Notes: generated by a model from the sequence alone, not told the origin. Positions 9,549 to 19,000 are shown, numbered from the stretch's first letter. The stretch: 45,060 nucleotides of DNA from an uncultured Bacteroidia bacterium (GCA_913009755.1 CAJVWU010000028.1:1-45060); one strand, 5' to 3'. Numbers and translations are program-made.

Positions 9549-9697
9549 CATTTCTTCTACCATCCAGACTGTTACTGTCGGCCCCGGAATTTCACCGGAT
9601 CAGTCCCGCATAACGCGGGAGTCGCGGGCTATACCGCCGGTCGGGAATTCCTGTCTGCGCTTTTGCTTTGACAAGGCACCCTGCCCCGAAGAAAATG
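9549..9697 (-). ncRNA. FMN riboswitch (RFN element)
   Basis: The minus strand carries the conserved blocks of the FMN riboswitch in order: CTTCGGGGCAGGGTG, then AATTCCCGACCGGCGGTA, then AGCCCGCGA, then GATCCGGTGAAATTCCGG, then GGCCGACAGT, then AGTCTGGATGGTAGAAGAAA. Helix P1 forms between GAAGAAAATG (plus strand 9688-9697) and its partner at 9549-9557, with one bulged base. Two features are unusual. The loop that is normally GGGTGAAATTCCC is interrupted by a 27-base extra stem, and the variable hairpin is the palindromic TCCCGC-loop-GCGGGA element. A perfect promoter box ends six bases before P1, so the riboswitch begins its own transcript upstream of receptor A. Confidence 0.95.
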
Positions 9698-9702
9698 CGG
9701 TG

Positions 9703-9710
9703 CAAAATTA
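9703..9710 (-). promoter_or_regulatory. Promoter -7 box for riboswitch transcript
   Basis: Minus strand TAATTTTG matches the Bacteroidota -7 consensus TAnnTTTG. Its last base is six bases before the first base of riboswitch helix P1, so transcription would start at the aptamer. No clear -33 TTG was seen; a TTT lies near the right spacing. Confidence 0.6.
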
Positions 9711-9761
9711 TTTTATTTAGGGATTAAAAAAGCGAAAAATGAAATTTAGACTGGTTCTGTT

Positions 9762-10688
9762 TTAAGAATTCAAATATTCAAGTACCGATAATGCGGCAAT
9801 TGTCCCATCCGCTACGGCAGTGGTTACCTGGCGGTATCTTTTTGCCCGGGAGTCGCCGGCAACAACTACGCCTTTGAGGTTGGTATTCATATTTTCGTCA
9901 GCCACTACTTCTTGCCATTTGTTCAGTTCAAGGCCTGTATCTTTCAGTTGATGCGTATTGGCTTCGTAGCCAACAAAGATAAATGCACCATCCGTGTTCA
10001 TTTTATTGATTTTTCCGGTTTTCAGGTTTTTGATTTTAACAGCTTTGAGGCTTTCATCACCGAGGAACTCAACAATATGCGATTCCATGATGAAACTGAT
10101 TTTGGGATTGTTTTTTGCTTCCGTTACCGCATGTTCAAAGGCCTGGAAATGATCGAACTCGTGGACAATGGTAATTTTACCGGCATATTTTGTAAGGGCA
10201 ACCGCTTCTTCCAGTGCCGAGTTTCCGCCACCCACCACAATAATTTCCTTATCCTGAAAAAAGTCGCCGTCGCAGGTGGCACAATAGGAAATGCCGCGCC
10301 CTTTGAACTCAGGTTCCCCCGGCACATTCAACATGCGCGACCTGCCCCCGGTGGCAATAATAACTGCCGGGGCGGTATAGGTTATCTTATTGTTGACAGT
10401 CACTTTTTTTACCGGACTGTCAAGTCCCAAAGAATTGATTTTAATGTTGGATACGATTTCACAACCAAACGTTGTGGCCTGTTTCTTCATGATGGCCGAC
10501 AACTGGTAACCGCTGATTTTTTCCACGCCTGGGTAATTGGCTATCTGGTAAGTCAGGATCATCTGCCCCCCAATGGTTGCCGTATCCAGAATAAGGGTTT
10601 TTGCTTTTCCTCTGGCCAGGTAAATACCCGCCGTCAGCCCGGCAGGCCCGCCCCCCAGAATGATAACGTCATATTTTTTTTGTTCCAT
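9762..10688 (-). CDS. trxB: Thioredoxin reductase-like flavoprotein with altered nucleotide site
   Basis: This 308-residue FAD enzyme is expected to reduce thioredoxin in the cytosol. I use the ATG at 10688 (MEQKKYDVIILGGGPAG); an ATG seven codons upstream adds an unlikely leader. The FAD motif GGGPAG is at residue 12, and the redox pair C136-A-T-C139 matches the family. The second Rossmann motif GGGNSA is at 153-158. However, the NADPH-phosphate motif HRRxxFR is replaced by H176-E-F-D-H-F-Q182, so all three arginines are missing and a glutamate sits where NADH-preferring relatives such as AhpF have an acidic residue. NADH or another donor is therefore more likely than NADPH. It lies 86 bases after the atypical thioredoxin gene. 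It is a flavoprotein adjacent to a flavin-controlled locus but upstream of the riboswitch. Confidence 0.93.
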   Translation of the reverse strand: MEQKKYDVIILGGGPAGLTAGIYLARGKAKTLILDTATIGGQMILTYQIANYPGVEKISGYQLSAIMKKQATTFGCEIVSNIKINSLGLDSPVKKVTVNNKITYTAPAVIIATGGRSRMLNVPGEPEFKGRGISYCATCDGDFFQDKEIIVVGGGNSALEEAVALTKYAGKITIVHEFDHFQAFEHAVTEAKNNPKISFIMESHIVEFLGDESLKAVKIKNLKTGKINKMNTDGAFIFVGYEANTHQLKDTGLELNKWQEVVADENMNTNLKGVVVAGDSRAKRYRQVTTAVADGTIAALSVLEYLNS

Positions 10689-10774
10689 TACGATTTGTAA
10701 ATGATGCACGGCCTGACAGTTCTTCCGTTTATGAAACTCTGTCAGGTTGGACTGATGTTCAATATCGTTTTTTT

Positions 10775-11119
10775 TTAGTTAAACTCCCTGTCCAATATTT
10801 CAGTAATCTGCTCCCGGTTTTGAATACTGCTTGTAGCAGCAACCACTTTCCCGTTTTTATAATAAATGGTAAATGGCAATCCCATAAAGCCGCGTGCTTC
10901 GGGCAAACTTCTGATGATTTGTGCGTGAGGATTATCAAAAAGCATATCCCGGAATTCAACATGAGAATATTCTTCCTGCAATTCTTCCATGACATCATAA
11001 ACCGGTACACACATGGGTCCCATACGCCCGCAGCAGATCATGACATTTTCGTTGTTCTTAAGAATGTCGTTATATTCCTCAATTGTGGCAACGTGTTTTA
11101 AATTTGTTGGTAAGACCAT
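10775..11119 (-). CDS. Thioredoxin-like protein with non-canonical active site
   Basis: This 114-residue protein has the size and layout of thioredoxin, with a likely cis-proline in GLPFTIYYKNG (P82). The usual WCGPC is not present. The aligned segment reads C29-C30-G-R-M33-G-P-M36-C37, so methionines occupy the two catalytic cysteine positions, and cysteines sit just outside at 29, 30 and 37. The redox centre may instead be a C30/C37 or C29/C37 pair. The thioredoxin reductase-like gene follows on the same strand, suggesting a dedicated pair. The start ATG follows an AT-rich leader. The family call is good; the redox chemistry is uncertain. Confidence 0.82.
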   Translation of the reverse strand: MVLPTNLKHVATIEEYNDILKNNENVMICCGRMGPMCVPVYDVMEELQEEYSHVEFRDMLFDNPHAQIIRSLPEARGFMGLPFTIYYKNGKVVAATSSIQNREQITEILDREFN

Positions 11120-11264
11120 TTTTCTTATTTTTTAAAATTAATAATGGAGGATGTATTATCAGAAATTATGCCAAATGGTGATATTAAAACGATATAAACA
11201 AATTTCCTTCTTAACCGGTTCTGTGATACACAGGTAAAGTCAATGCAGAAAAAAGAAATATCTG

Positions 11265-12047
11265 TCAGGTCAGGATGTGTTTGATAACCCGCAAGTGGTG
11301 GGTATATTTGTTTTCAATTGCATTGAAAATGCCCTGGTGGTCAATGTGGTCAACCCTTACTTTGCCTGATGCGTGTATGATCGAGCCATTTCCGGTGATG
11401 ATGCCCACGTGTGTAATGTCTCCTTCTTCTTCTCCAAAAAAAGCCAGGTCGCCGGGTTGTGCTTCATGGATAAAATTAACGGGACTGCCCATGTTCACTT
11501 GTTGTGATGAATCGCGGGGAAGCAACACTCCCCCCATTTTAAAAACCATTTGCACCAACCCCGAGCAGTCAATGCCAAAGGGTGAACGCCCACCCCACAG
11601 ATAGGGGGCATTCAGGTATTTTTCCGCATACAGCAAAATATGTCCGGGGGAAGCGTTTTCGCGGTTTGAGCAGGTATCACCGGGAAACAAAAAAACATTA
11701 CCGTTTACCTGAAAACGGTTGAGATTATATCCGGGCAGCCTGGCACCCAGAGTAAACATAAGGTTTGTTTGCCCGTCTTCCGATGAAACATGTGAGGCAA
11801 GTTCCAGTGAAAAGAAATCATCGGCATTCAATAATTCATTGAATTCTTCTTTTGAGATGATTTCAACCTGTTTCCGGTCAACCCATCCTTCATATTCATC
11901 ATCAAGCGTTTGAACCAAAACCCATTCTTTCACCTGCCCTTTGATGAATACCTGGTCACCAAACAGCAACTGGTTTATCATTTCCTGTTTATCGCCGGGC
12001 TGAAACCGCACGGGGACAAGGGATTGCATACAGATACCGTATTTCAT
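11265..12047 (-). CDS. NlpC/P60 family cell wall peptidase with SH3-like domain
   Basis: This is a C40 cysteine peptidase, expected to cleave peptide bonds in peptidoglycan stem peptides. I use the ATG at 12047 (MKYGICMQSLVPVR, 260 residues); an in-frame start 17 codons upstream would run into the divergent gene's promoter. A bacterial SH3-like region lies at about residues 1-80 (GQVKEWVLVQTLDDEYEGWV). The catalytic domain is at about 130-260, with C161 in GIDCSGLV, H213 in THVGIITG, and H225 in IHASGKV as the third polar residue. No signal peptide is evident, so it may act in the cytosol on recycled muropeptides, as seen for some relatives, or be exported another way. Confidence 0.92.
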   Translation of the reverse strand: MKYGICMQSLVPVRFQPGDKQEMINQLLFGDQVFIKGQVKEWVLVQTLDDEYEGWVDRKQVEIISKEEFNELLNADDFFSLELASHVSSEDGQTNLMFTLGARLPGYNLNRFQVNGNVFLFPGDTCSNRENASPGHILLYAEKYLNAPYLWGGRSPFGIDCSGLVQMVFKMGGVLLPRDSSQQVNMGSPVNFIHEAQPGDLAFFGEEEGDITHVGIITGNGSIIHASGKVRVDHIDHQGIFNAIENKYTHHLRVIKHILT

Positions 12048-12051
12048 AGCG

Positions 12052-12079
12052 TTGTAATTATGCTTTTTAACTACATTTG
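12052..12079 (+). promoter_or_regulatory. Promoter of the PgpH-like gene
   Basis: TTG at 12052-12054 and TACATTTG at 12072-12079 are separated by 17 bases. They match the Bacteroidota -33/-7 pattern and lie 19 bases before the ATG at 12099. Confidence 0.6.
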
Positions 12080-12098
12080 TGCTGCAAATTAATACCAA

Positions 12099-14165
12099 AT
12101 GAGAAATATCCTTTCAAAACTTCAACAATATTATTACGAAATTATAAAAGTATTTCTATTTCTTATTGCTATCGCCATTGTTATTTGGGTTAGCCCGAAA
12201 GAAAGTTTTTTCCGTTATGAATTTCAACTCGGCAAACCCTGGAGCCATAATGATCTGATTGCCCCTTTTGATTTTCCAATCCTGAAGACTGAAAAACAAA
12301 TGGAAGAGGAACGTAAACAGTTACTTGACAATTTCGTACCCTATTTCAGATATTATGATGACCTGGCAAAAAATAAAAAAAACGATTTTAACAAATTGTT
12401 TAGTGAACAATGGATCATGCATCTTGGGAATAACCGTCAAAAAGATTCAATAAAGTATGCCCGGATTGCAAAAAAGATTTATGATCAAATCGAAGAAAAG
12501 GGGGTCGTCCGTTATGATCCCGTACTTGATGGTAAGACGAGCACATCTAAAATCAACCTGATCAAAGGCAATGAAGTGACTAAAACAGACCTGGGAAAAC
12601 TGTTCAGTGTGCGGACAGCCAACGATTATATCCAAAATAAGCTCAAAGGATTTGATGGTGAAGACAGTGCTTTTTTAAGCAATGTGCTTACCCGGTCGCT
12701 GGTGCAAAACGTGATTTATGACGAAAAACGAAGTAAAGACGGGATGAAGGAGTTACTTAGCCACATTATGCGGGTGCAGGGACTGATTCAAAGAGGGGAG
12801 CTCATCATATCTACCGGTGAGGTGGTAACACCTAAAAAATACCAGATATTGTCGTCGCTGAAAAGCGAATATGAACAGGAACTGGGCACATCCGAAGCAC
12901 GCAGGATGATTATTTCGGGAATGATCTTATTGATCACCCTGTTGTTTGTCATTCAGTTTCTTTTCCTGTTTATTTATAAAAGGCGTTTCTACGATTCGGT
13001 GAAAAATATTCTCATTATACTGATGACGCAGATTTTGCTCATTGTGATCACTCATTTTATTTTCGGGAACTTTCCGCAATGGACTTATATGATACCTTTC
13101 GCTATTTTGCCGATTGTAATCGTTGCCTTCCTTGATGCCGGCATCGCCATTATTGTGCACCTGATCACTGTACTGATCCTGGGATTTTATGCCCCCAACA
13201 GTTTTGTGTTTTTTTATACTCAGTTTACCGCAGGCCTGATGGCTGTTTTTGCTGTTCAGAAATTGTCAAAACGCTCCGATCTTTTCAGGGCCTCGCTCGT
13301 TGTTTTCCTTACTTATATGGCTGTTTATGTCAGTATGTTACTCTTACAGGAAGGTTCACTTGAAAGTTTTTCATGGGATATGACTTCCTATCTTGCCGGT
13401 AGTTCTATTTTGCTGTTGCTGGCATTCCCCATTATTTTTGTTTACGAAAAATTATTTGGTGTATTGACGAACCTCTCCTTACTTGAGTTGTCGAACACCA
13501 ACAATCCGCTCTTGCGTGACCTGTCAATAAAAGCCCCGGGTACCTTTCAACACTCTTTACAGGTTTCCAACCTCGCCTCCGAAGCATTACATGCCATTGG
13601 CGGGGATGCGCTGCTGGCACGTACAGGTGCCTTGTATCATGATATCGGAAAAATGGGCAACCCGCTTTATTTTATTGAGAACCAGTCTGCAGGATATAAC
13701 CCACATGATGAGTTGACATTTGAAGAGAGTGCCCGCATCATTATCAGCCATGTGATCAAAGGCATTGAGATGGCCCGGAAAGCCAGGCTGCCTGAGCCTA
13801 TCATTGATTTTATACGAACACACCACGGAACACGGAGGGTCGAATATTTTTATCGTCTTGAGAAAAAAGTGAATCCGGGGATGGAAGTTGACCAGTCGGA
13901 GTTTTTATACCACGGACCCATTCCTTTTTCGCGGGAAACCGCCGTTGTGATGATGGCTGACTCGGTAGAAGCCGCTTCACGGAGCATCAATGAACCCGAT
14001 GAACAAAAGATTAACGACCTGGTGGACAATATTGTGGAATCGTTGATGAAAGACAATCAATTGATCAATGCGGATATCTCGCTCAAAGAGATCAACATTG
14101 TAAAAAAAGTGCTGAAGAAAAAAATGCTGAACATCCATCATGTCCGGATTGCTTATCCGGATTGA
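12099..14165 (+). CDS. pgpH: PgpH-like 7TM HD-domain phosphodiesterase
   Basis: This is a membrane-bound HD-domain phosphodiesterase of the 7TMR-HD family; the characterised member PgpH degrades cyclic di-AMP. The 688-residue protein has a first membrane segment at about 14-32, an extracytoplasmic domain at about 45-265, a cluster of hydrophobic segments at about 270-455, and a cytoplasmic HD domain at about 475-685. Metal-binding residues are visible as H485 (FQHSLQV) and H514-D515 (YHDIGKMGNP), with further histidines in HVIKGIEMA and THHGTRRVEYFY. It is divergent from the peptidase gene and has its own promoter box. Substrate specificity is inferred from the family. Turnover of c-di-AMP would link it to osmotic and cell wall homeostasis. 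Confidence 0.92.
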   Translation: MRNILSKLQQYYYEIIKVFLFLIAIAIVIWVSPKESFFRYEFQLGKPWSHNDLIAPFDFPILKTEKQMEEERKQLLDNFVPYFRYYDDLAKNKKNDFNKLFSEQWIMHLGNNRQKDSIKYARIAKKIYDQIEEKGVVRYDPVLDGKTSTSKINLIKGNEVTKTDLGKLFSVRTANDYIQNKLKGFDGEDSAFLSNVLTRSLVQNVIYDEKRSKDGMKELLSHIMRVQGLIQRGELIISTGEVVTPKKYQILSSLKSEYEQELGTSEARRMIISGMILLITLLFVIQFLFLFIYKRRFYDSVKNILIILMTQILLIVITHFIFGNFPQWTYMIPFAILPIVIVAFLDAGIAIIVHLITVLILGFYAPNSFVFFYTQFTAGLMAVFAVQKLSKRSDLFRASLVVFLTYMAVYVSMLLLQEGSLESFSWDMTSYLAGSSILLLLAFPIIFVYEKLFGVLTNLSLLELSNTNNPLLRDLSIKAPGTFQHSLQVSNLASEALHAIGGDALLARTGALYHDIGKMGNPLYFIENQSAGYNPHDELTFEESARIIISHVIKGIEMARKARLPEPIIDFIRTHHGTRRVEYFYRLEKKVNPGMEVDQSEFLYHGPIPFSRETAVVMMADSVEAASRSINEPDEQKINDLVDNIVESLMKDNQLINADISLKEINIVKKVLKKKMLNIHHVRIAYPD

Positions 14166-14219
14166 GAGGGAAACCAGATATCACTTAGCCGGGAGTTTTT
14201 GAGTTAGAGGACCATCCCG

Positions 14220-14255
14220 GTTGGTGTCCCCATCAGGTTGTTGGAGGACACCAAC
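14220..14255. terminator. Inverted repeat between convergent genes
   Basis: GTTGGTGTCC at 14220-14229 pairs exactly with GGACACCAAC at 14246-14255 around a 16-base loop. It lies in the 203-base gap between the PgpH-like gene and the converging barrel gene. There is no strong T-run, so it may be a weak terminator or a repeat relic. Confidence 0.4.
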
Positions 14256-14368
14256 AACAGAAAGAGAGTTTAGACTTTAGGGAGTAATCAGGGCAATTTT
14301 TGTAATTCAATTGTCCCGTCATTTTCTGATTTCAAATCCTAAACAGCAGGAAAAAAAGATAAAGTACG

Positions 14369-16069
14369 CTAAAACCTAAACCCAATTCCTCCCATAATTT
14401 CCAACCCCTGGACAGGGTAATAGAAATAACGTGCGTAATTCCAATTCAACAGGTTGTTGCCGTTCAGGAAAATGGACAGATCTTTGGTGATGAAATAAGT
14501 CACCCCCAGGTTGATGTCAAAAAAACCATCCAGTGTCAGTTCCCAGGGTGGTTTTGGCGTATTGATCACAGCATACCGTTTTCCGTAACTGAAAAGTTCG
14601 GTCCAGATAAAAACTTTTTTGGCAATAAGGTAAGAACCGCCAAAAGACAATTTTGATAACGGTTTGTGCCAGGGTTCCAACAATGAATCAAGGGAATAGC
14701 TGTTGTATTCCCCCGAAAGCCAAAGCTTTAAATTATCTTTTAAGGTGTAAGTAAACTCTCCTGAAAATGTAAATACTGACCCGTTATCAAATTCAACGGT
14801 AAATTTGTTGATTGGTTCTATCCTGATATCGCCGATATTGACAAAGAAAGGCATGTTCTTAAATTTCAGCCATCCGGCTTTCAGGTTAAAACCAAACGAC
14901 CGGGCAATGTTGCCCCTGATTCCGCCATACACATTGAACTGGTTGTTCTGCCAGGAAACAGGGACAACCGAAGTAACCCAGGGATTTTCAGTACTCATCT
15001 TAAGATATGAGTTTTTTACTGCCCCGCCATCCATACCGGCATACAGGGTCAGACTTTCTTTAATGAGGGTGACATTCACATCCAGGACGGGATAAAAATA
15101 AAAATGCCCTTTGTCCCAGTTCAGGTAAGTAAAATTCAATCCTGCTTTAAAACTGATAATTCCATATTTAGCTTTGAAATAGGGGATTACTGTTGCCAGT
15201 ATGTTAGAAAACCGGTCAGTGGAATCTTTGTTGATGCTGTATCCCAAGGTTCCTTCAATCCCGAGTTTTTGATAGTCGAGCTTGCGCGTAACGTCAAAAG
15301 GTTTGGCCAGGTTATAGTCAAGATTTATGTCCGTTTCATTGGTTTTGTAACGGTCGAAATAATAATAGGAAGACAGGTTGACATCATATTCAAATTTCCC
15401 CTCTTTTTTGTTATTGCTTTTAAAACCGATATTGCCTTTCACCAGGTTAAACATCTGTTTCAGGCTGTCCGTGTTAACATTTGGATAAGTTTCGGGGTTA
15501 AATCCATAATAGCGGTTGGTATTCATTTCATATTTTGCGCCCAGTGAAATGATGGTTTTCCCTGAAGTTTTATCATAACCGATGGCTGCCAGTGTATTTG
15601 AACACGGGCTGGGCGAATAGTCCGGAATGTTTTTATAGGAAGAAATATGGAACAGCCGGATGTTGAGGCTGTGATTTCCCTGTTTGCTGCTACCGTGAAC
15701 AAAATCAATCATGGGTGTGATCCAGCTACCGAAACCGGCTTTCAGGTAATTGTTGTAAACCGGTTCCTTGCGGTCCACTCTCACAACAACCGGCTTGAGG
15801 GTTTGGATGTTGATTTTTGTCGGTTGTTGAATACTGAGCGGTTGGAAATCGAACCGGCTTGTTTGAAATTTAAATTCCGGCATTGTGGGCTTGGTGTTGA
15901 TCTTAAAAGCTTGATTGATGGACGGATCATAAGTTCCAACAATGGTTACCTGTTCGTTGTGGCTGCCCTGGCCAAAAGAAAAAACAGTGGGTACTATGAG
16001 GAACGCAAGCAACCCAATCATTTTTAATGAGTTGTCACGGATGGTGAGCTTATGAATTATGACTTTCAT
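14369..16069 (-). CDS. Outer membrane beta-barrel protein (TonB receptor-like barrel without plug)
   Basis: This 566-residue protein has an N-terminal signal region (MIGLLAFLIVPTVFSFGQ, after a short charged lead), a proline-rich segment at about 35-110, then alternating aromatic strands typical of an outer membrane barrel, ending in the C-terminal Phe motif GGIGFRF. No plug domain and no CarboxypepD_reg-like domain are visible, so it is unlikely to be an active TonB transporter. The ATG overlaps the stop of the TPR gene by four bases (ATGA), so the two are probably translated together. A functional complex between the TPR protein and this barrel is the obvious inference. I do not recognise a named family. 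Confidence 0.75.
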   Translation of the reverse strand: MKVIIHKLTIRDNSLKMIGLLAFLIVPTVFSFGQGSHNEQVTIVGTYDPSINQAFKINTKPTMPEFKFQTSRFDFQPLSIQQPTKINIQTLKPVVVRVDRKEPVYNNYLKAGFGSWITPMIDFVHGSSKQGNHSLNIRLFHISSYKNIPDYSPSPCSNTLAAIGYDKTSGKTIISLGAKYEMNTNRYYGFNPETYPNVNTDSLKQMFNLVKGNIGFKSNNKKEGKFEYDVNLSSYYYFDRYKTNETDINLDYNLAKPFDVTRKLDYQKLGIEGTLGYSINKDSTDRFSNILATVIPYFKAKYGIISFKAGLNFTYLNWDKGHFYFYPVLDVNVTLIKESLTLYAGMDGGAVKNSYLKMSTENPWVTSVVPVSWQNNQFNVYGGIRGNIARSFGFNLKAGWLKFKNMPFFVNIGDIRIEPINKFTVEFDNGSVFTFSGEFTYTLKDNLKLWLSGEYNSYSLDSLLEPWHKPLSKLSFGGSYLIAKKVFIWTELFSYGKRYAVINTPKPPWELTLDGFFDINLGVTYFITKDLSIFLNGNNLLNWNYARYFYYPVQGLEIMGGIGFRF

Positions 16070-19000
16070 TTTCCTGATGTTTTAGGCTGTTTATTATCGG
16101 GATTTTTTTCATCGCCTGCCTGTTTGATTTTATCCAGTTTGTCACGGGCCGTTTTTTTCAAATCTTCACCGGGGTAATTATCAATAACGCTTTGCAGGGT
16201 TTGCTCTGCCTGGAAATTATTGCCATGTGCCACATAAATATCAGCCAAAAGGATAAACCCCTTCGCAATCCAGTAATCGTAATCGGCATATTGTTCAGGC
16301 AACTGATAGATCAGCTTCTCGGCCTCATCCGGTTTTTTATTGTTGAAATTGATCAGCGCCATCTGGTATTTGGCTTCGGCACCCTGCTCCCCGGTTGTCA
16401 GCTTGTCGGTTATTTCAAATTCCTGCATGGCTTTCTCCTGATTGCCCTGTTGCAGGGCGGTTTTAGCCAGGATATAATGGGCATAGATTATTTGCTCCTC
16501 CGTCACGTTTTCGGTTTTCAGCAGCCGTTGTGCATAATTTTCAGCATATTGCAGATCACCCAGAAGATAAGCGCTGCGCATGGCCCCATCGTTGGCTTCA
16601 AGCAGCATCCCCGTGTTTTCGGTTTTGTTTCCCAGCCTTGAATAATATTCATAAGCTTTTGCAAAATCTTTTTTATCATACATAGATCTGGCTGCTTTCA
16701 GCAAAGCTTTTTCAGTATAAGGGTTATCGGGAAATTCGATGATCTTTTCATAATAAACCATCGCTGAATCTTTGTCGCCCTGCTTCCCGAAACAATCGGA
16801 AAGATAATGGTATGCCTTAAGAATAAAGCCTCCCTGTGGATATTTTTGAATGTAGCCTTTCAATGCCGGAATGGCACGGTTGCAGTTGTCGTTCATATAG
16901 AAGTTTTCACCCGAAACAAACGTCAGCGAATCCTGTTCGCCGGTGGAAACCTGCACAAAGTCAAGGTTGCGGGTGTAGGCAAAATATTCGTTCACTTTGC
17001 CCATATCCATGTAGATATTCTGAAGGGTTTTTAGCGCCTCTTTGGCTTCCATTGAGGCCGGATATTTATCAATTACTTTTTTAAGGGTTTGAACCGCCCT
17101 GTCGTTCTGGTCGTTGTTGTAATATACAAACCCCATTTTCAACAGTGCTTTTTTTGCCAGGCTGCTGTTGGGCTTCTCTTTGACCAGCTTATCAAAATAG
17201 ACGATGGCACTACGCTGGTCGTTGAGAATGAGGCTTGTGGAAGCAATCTCAAAAAGTGCGTCATCATATAATGTTGAAGACATGTACTGTTGCACCATTG
17301 TTTTCAGTGTATTTACCTTTTTTCCGAATTCACCTTCGGCACCATAACAGGAAGCTTTTTGATACAGTGCATAATCAGTATGGCGTGAATTGTTGTTGAT
17401 GACTTTATTATACCAGACAAGGGCCCGGACATAATTTTTCGAGATAAAATAACTATCAGCCAGCCGAAGGTTTGCATCGGTCACAAGGTTTGGCGGGGGA
17501 TTGGACAGCCTGAGAAACCGGGTAAAATAATCAACCGCACGGCTGTACTGTTTCAGGTTAAAGGAAGTGTAAGCAAAACTGTACAATCCCAATGCATAAA
17601 GTCCTGAATTTTTGACAGCAGGCCGTTTCAGGAATCTGGCAAACAGGCCCTGTGCATCGCGATATTGTTTTTTGTGGTAAAAAGCGTCACCCATCCAATA
17701 GATGCTTTGTGCTTCCAGGGTTTTATCAGGGGTGTACTTTAAAGATTTTTCAAAAAACGAAATGGCATCGGTGTAAGCCGCACGGTTAAAATATTCGGTG
17801 GCCTGGCTGTAGGCCAGTTTTTGGTAAATTTCTTTTAGCTTCGGATTGGGGTTACGTGTCTGTTCGATGGATTGAAGGGCCTCTTTGTAATTTTTTGAAG
17901 TTACATACAGCCGGGCAAGTAAATCATAAGCTTCGCCAATTCGTAAGTCGTCAGGGTTTTGTGTGATGAAACCCTGAACTATCTTCACCGGGTCATTGTA
18001 AGGGTCGCCACCCAGTTTCAGGGTAACTTTTACGTAATTGTACAACGCATCGGTGGCCAGCGATTTATCGTTCCCCTGTTGGTAGGCTTTTAAAAAGGCA
18101 CTTTGAGCAAATTTGGGCTCGTTGGTGTTCAAATAACAAAATCCCAGATAATACCAGGCATTCTGGACAAATTCCTCATTCTGCTTGCTTGCCTGCTGGA
18201 AGTTGTTAATAGCCGCTTTGTATTTTTGTCCGTAAAATTTACATATCCCAATCCGGTATTGTTCTTCCGGACTTAGTGACTTTCGTGCCGAATTTTCATA
18301 GAGGGTAAAATACTCAAGGGCCTTTGTGTAATCGTTCAGGTTGTATAAGGCATTGGCAACCAGTCCGGCCATCAGTCCTTTGGACTTCCGGTCAGTTGTT
18401 TTCATCTTGACGGTTCCCTCATCAACCACTTTTTGATTTTCACCCAGCTCGTAATAAATCTGGAGGATATATATTGAAACATATTTGCCGTACCTCCTGC
18501 TGTTGGTTAAGGTGTTGAATTGTCGCAGGGCCTTTTGATAATCCCCGTTTTTATAAAGAATGTATGCCGAATAATAAGTTGCCGGTTGTGCATAACGGCT
18601 TTTGGTCCCGGTAACTTTTGAAAATGAAGCGGCGGCCGCATCCAGCCGGTCGGCCTGCAACTCGCAGTATCCTGTTTTATAATAATACTCCGTCCGTTGT
18701 TCTTTATTTAATTTTTTAGGCGATACGTCTTTGAATGCTTTCAACGCCTCTTTGTATTTCCGTTTTTGAAAATACATTTTTCCCAATTCAAACCGTATGG
18801 CAGGCATCCAGCCGCTTTCGGGATAAGCAGCTTCAAAATCGCCGGCTTTTTTGAAAGCATCTTTACTTTTGAGGTTTACCGCACAGATCACCTGATAATA
18901 TGAAGCATCTTCATAAAATGCATTTGAAGGGTCATTGATTTCCTGTTTAAATTTTTCAAACATGGTTTGAGACGAAACATAATTTTTCTGCTCAAACAGG

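Noticed and set aside
9549-9697. TPP or cobalamin riboswitch
   Set aside because: The conserved blocks (GGGGCAGGG, CCGACCGGCGGTA, AGCCCGCGA, GGCCGACAGT, GTCTGGATGG) are those of the FMN element. No thi-box CTGAGA or B12-box is present.
9912-10700. Long open frame on the plus strand opposite trxB
   Set aside because: It is antisense to a clear flavoprotein, with no recognisable domain, and is explained by codon bias of the real gene.
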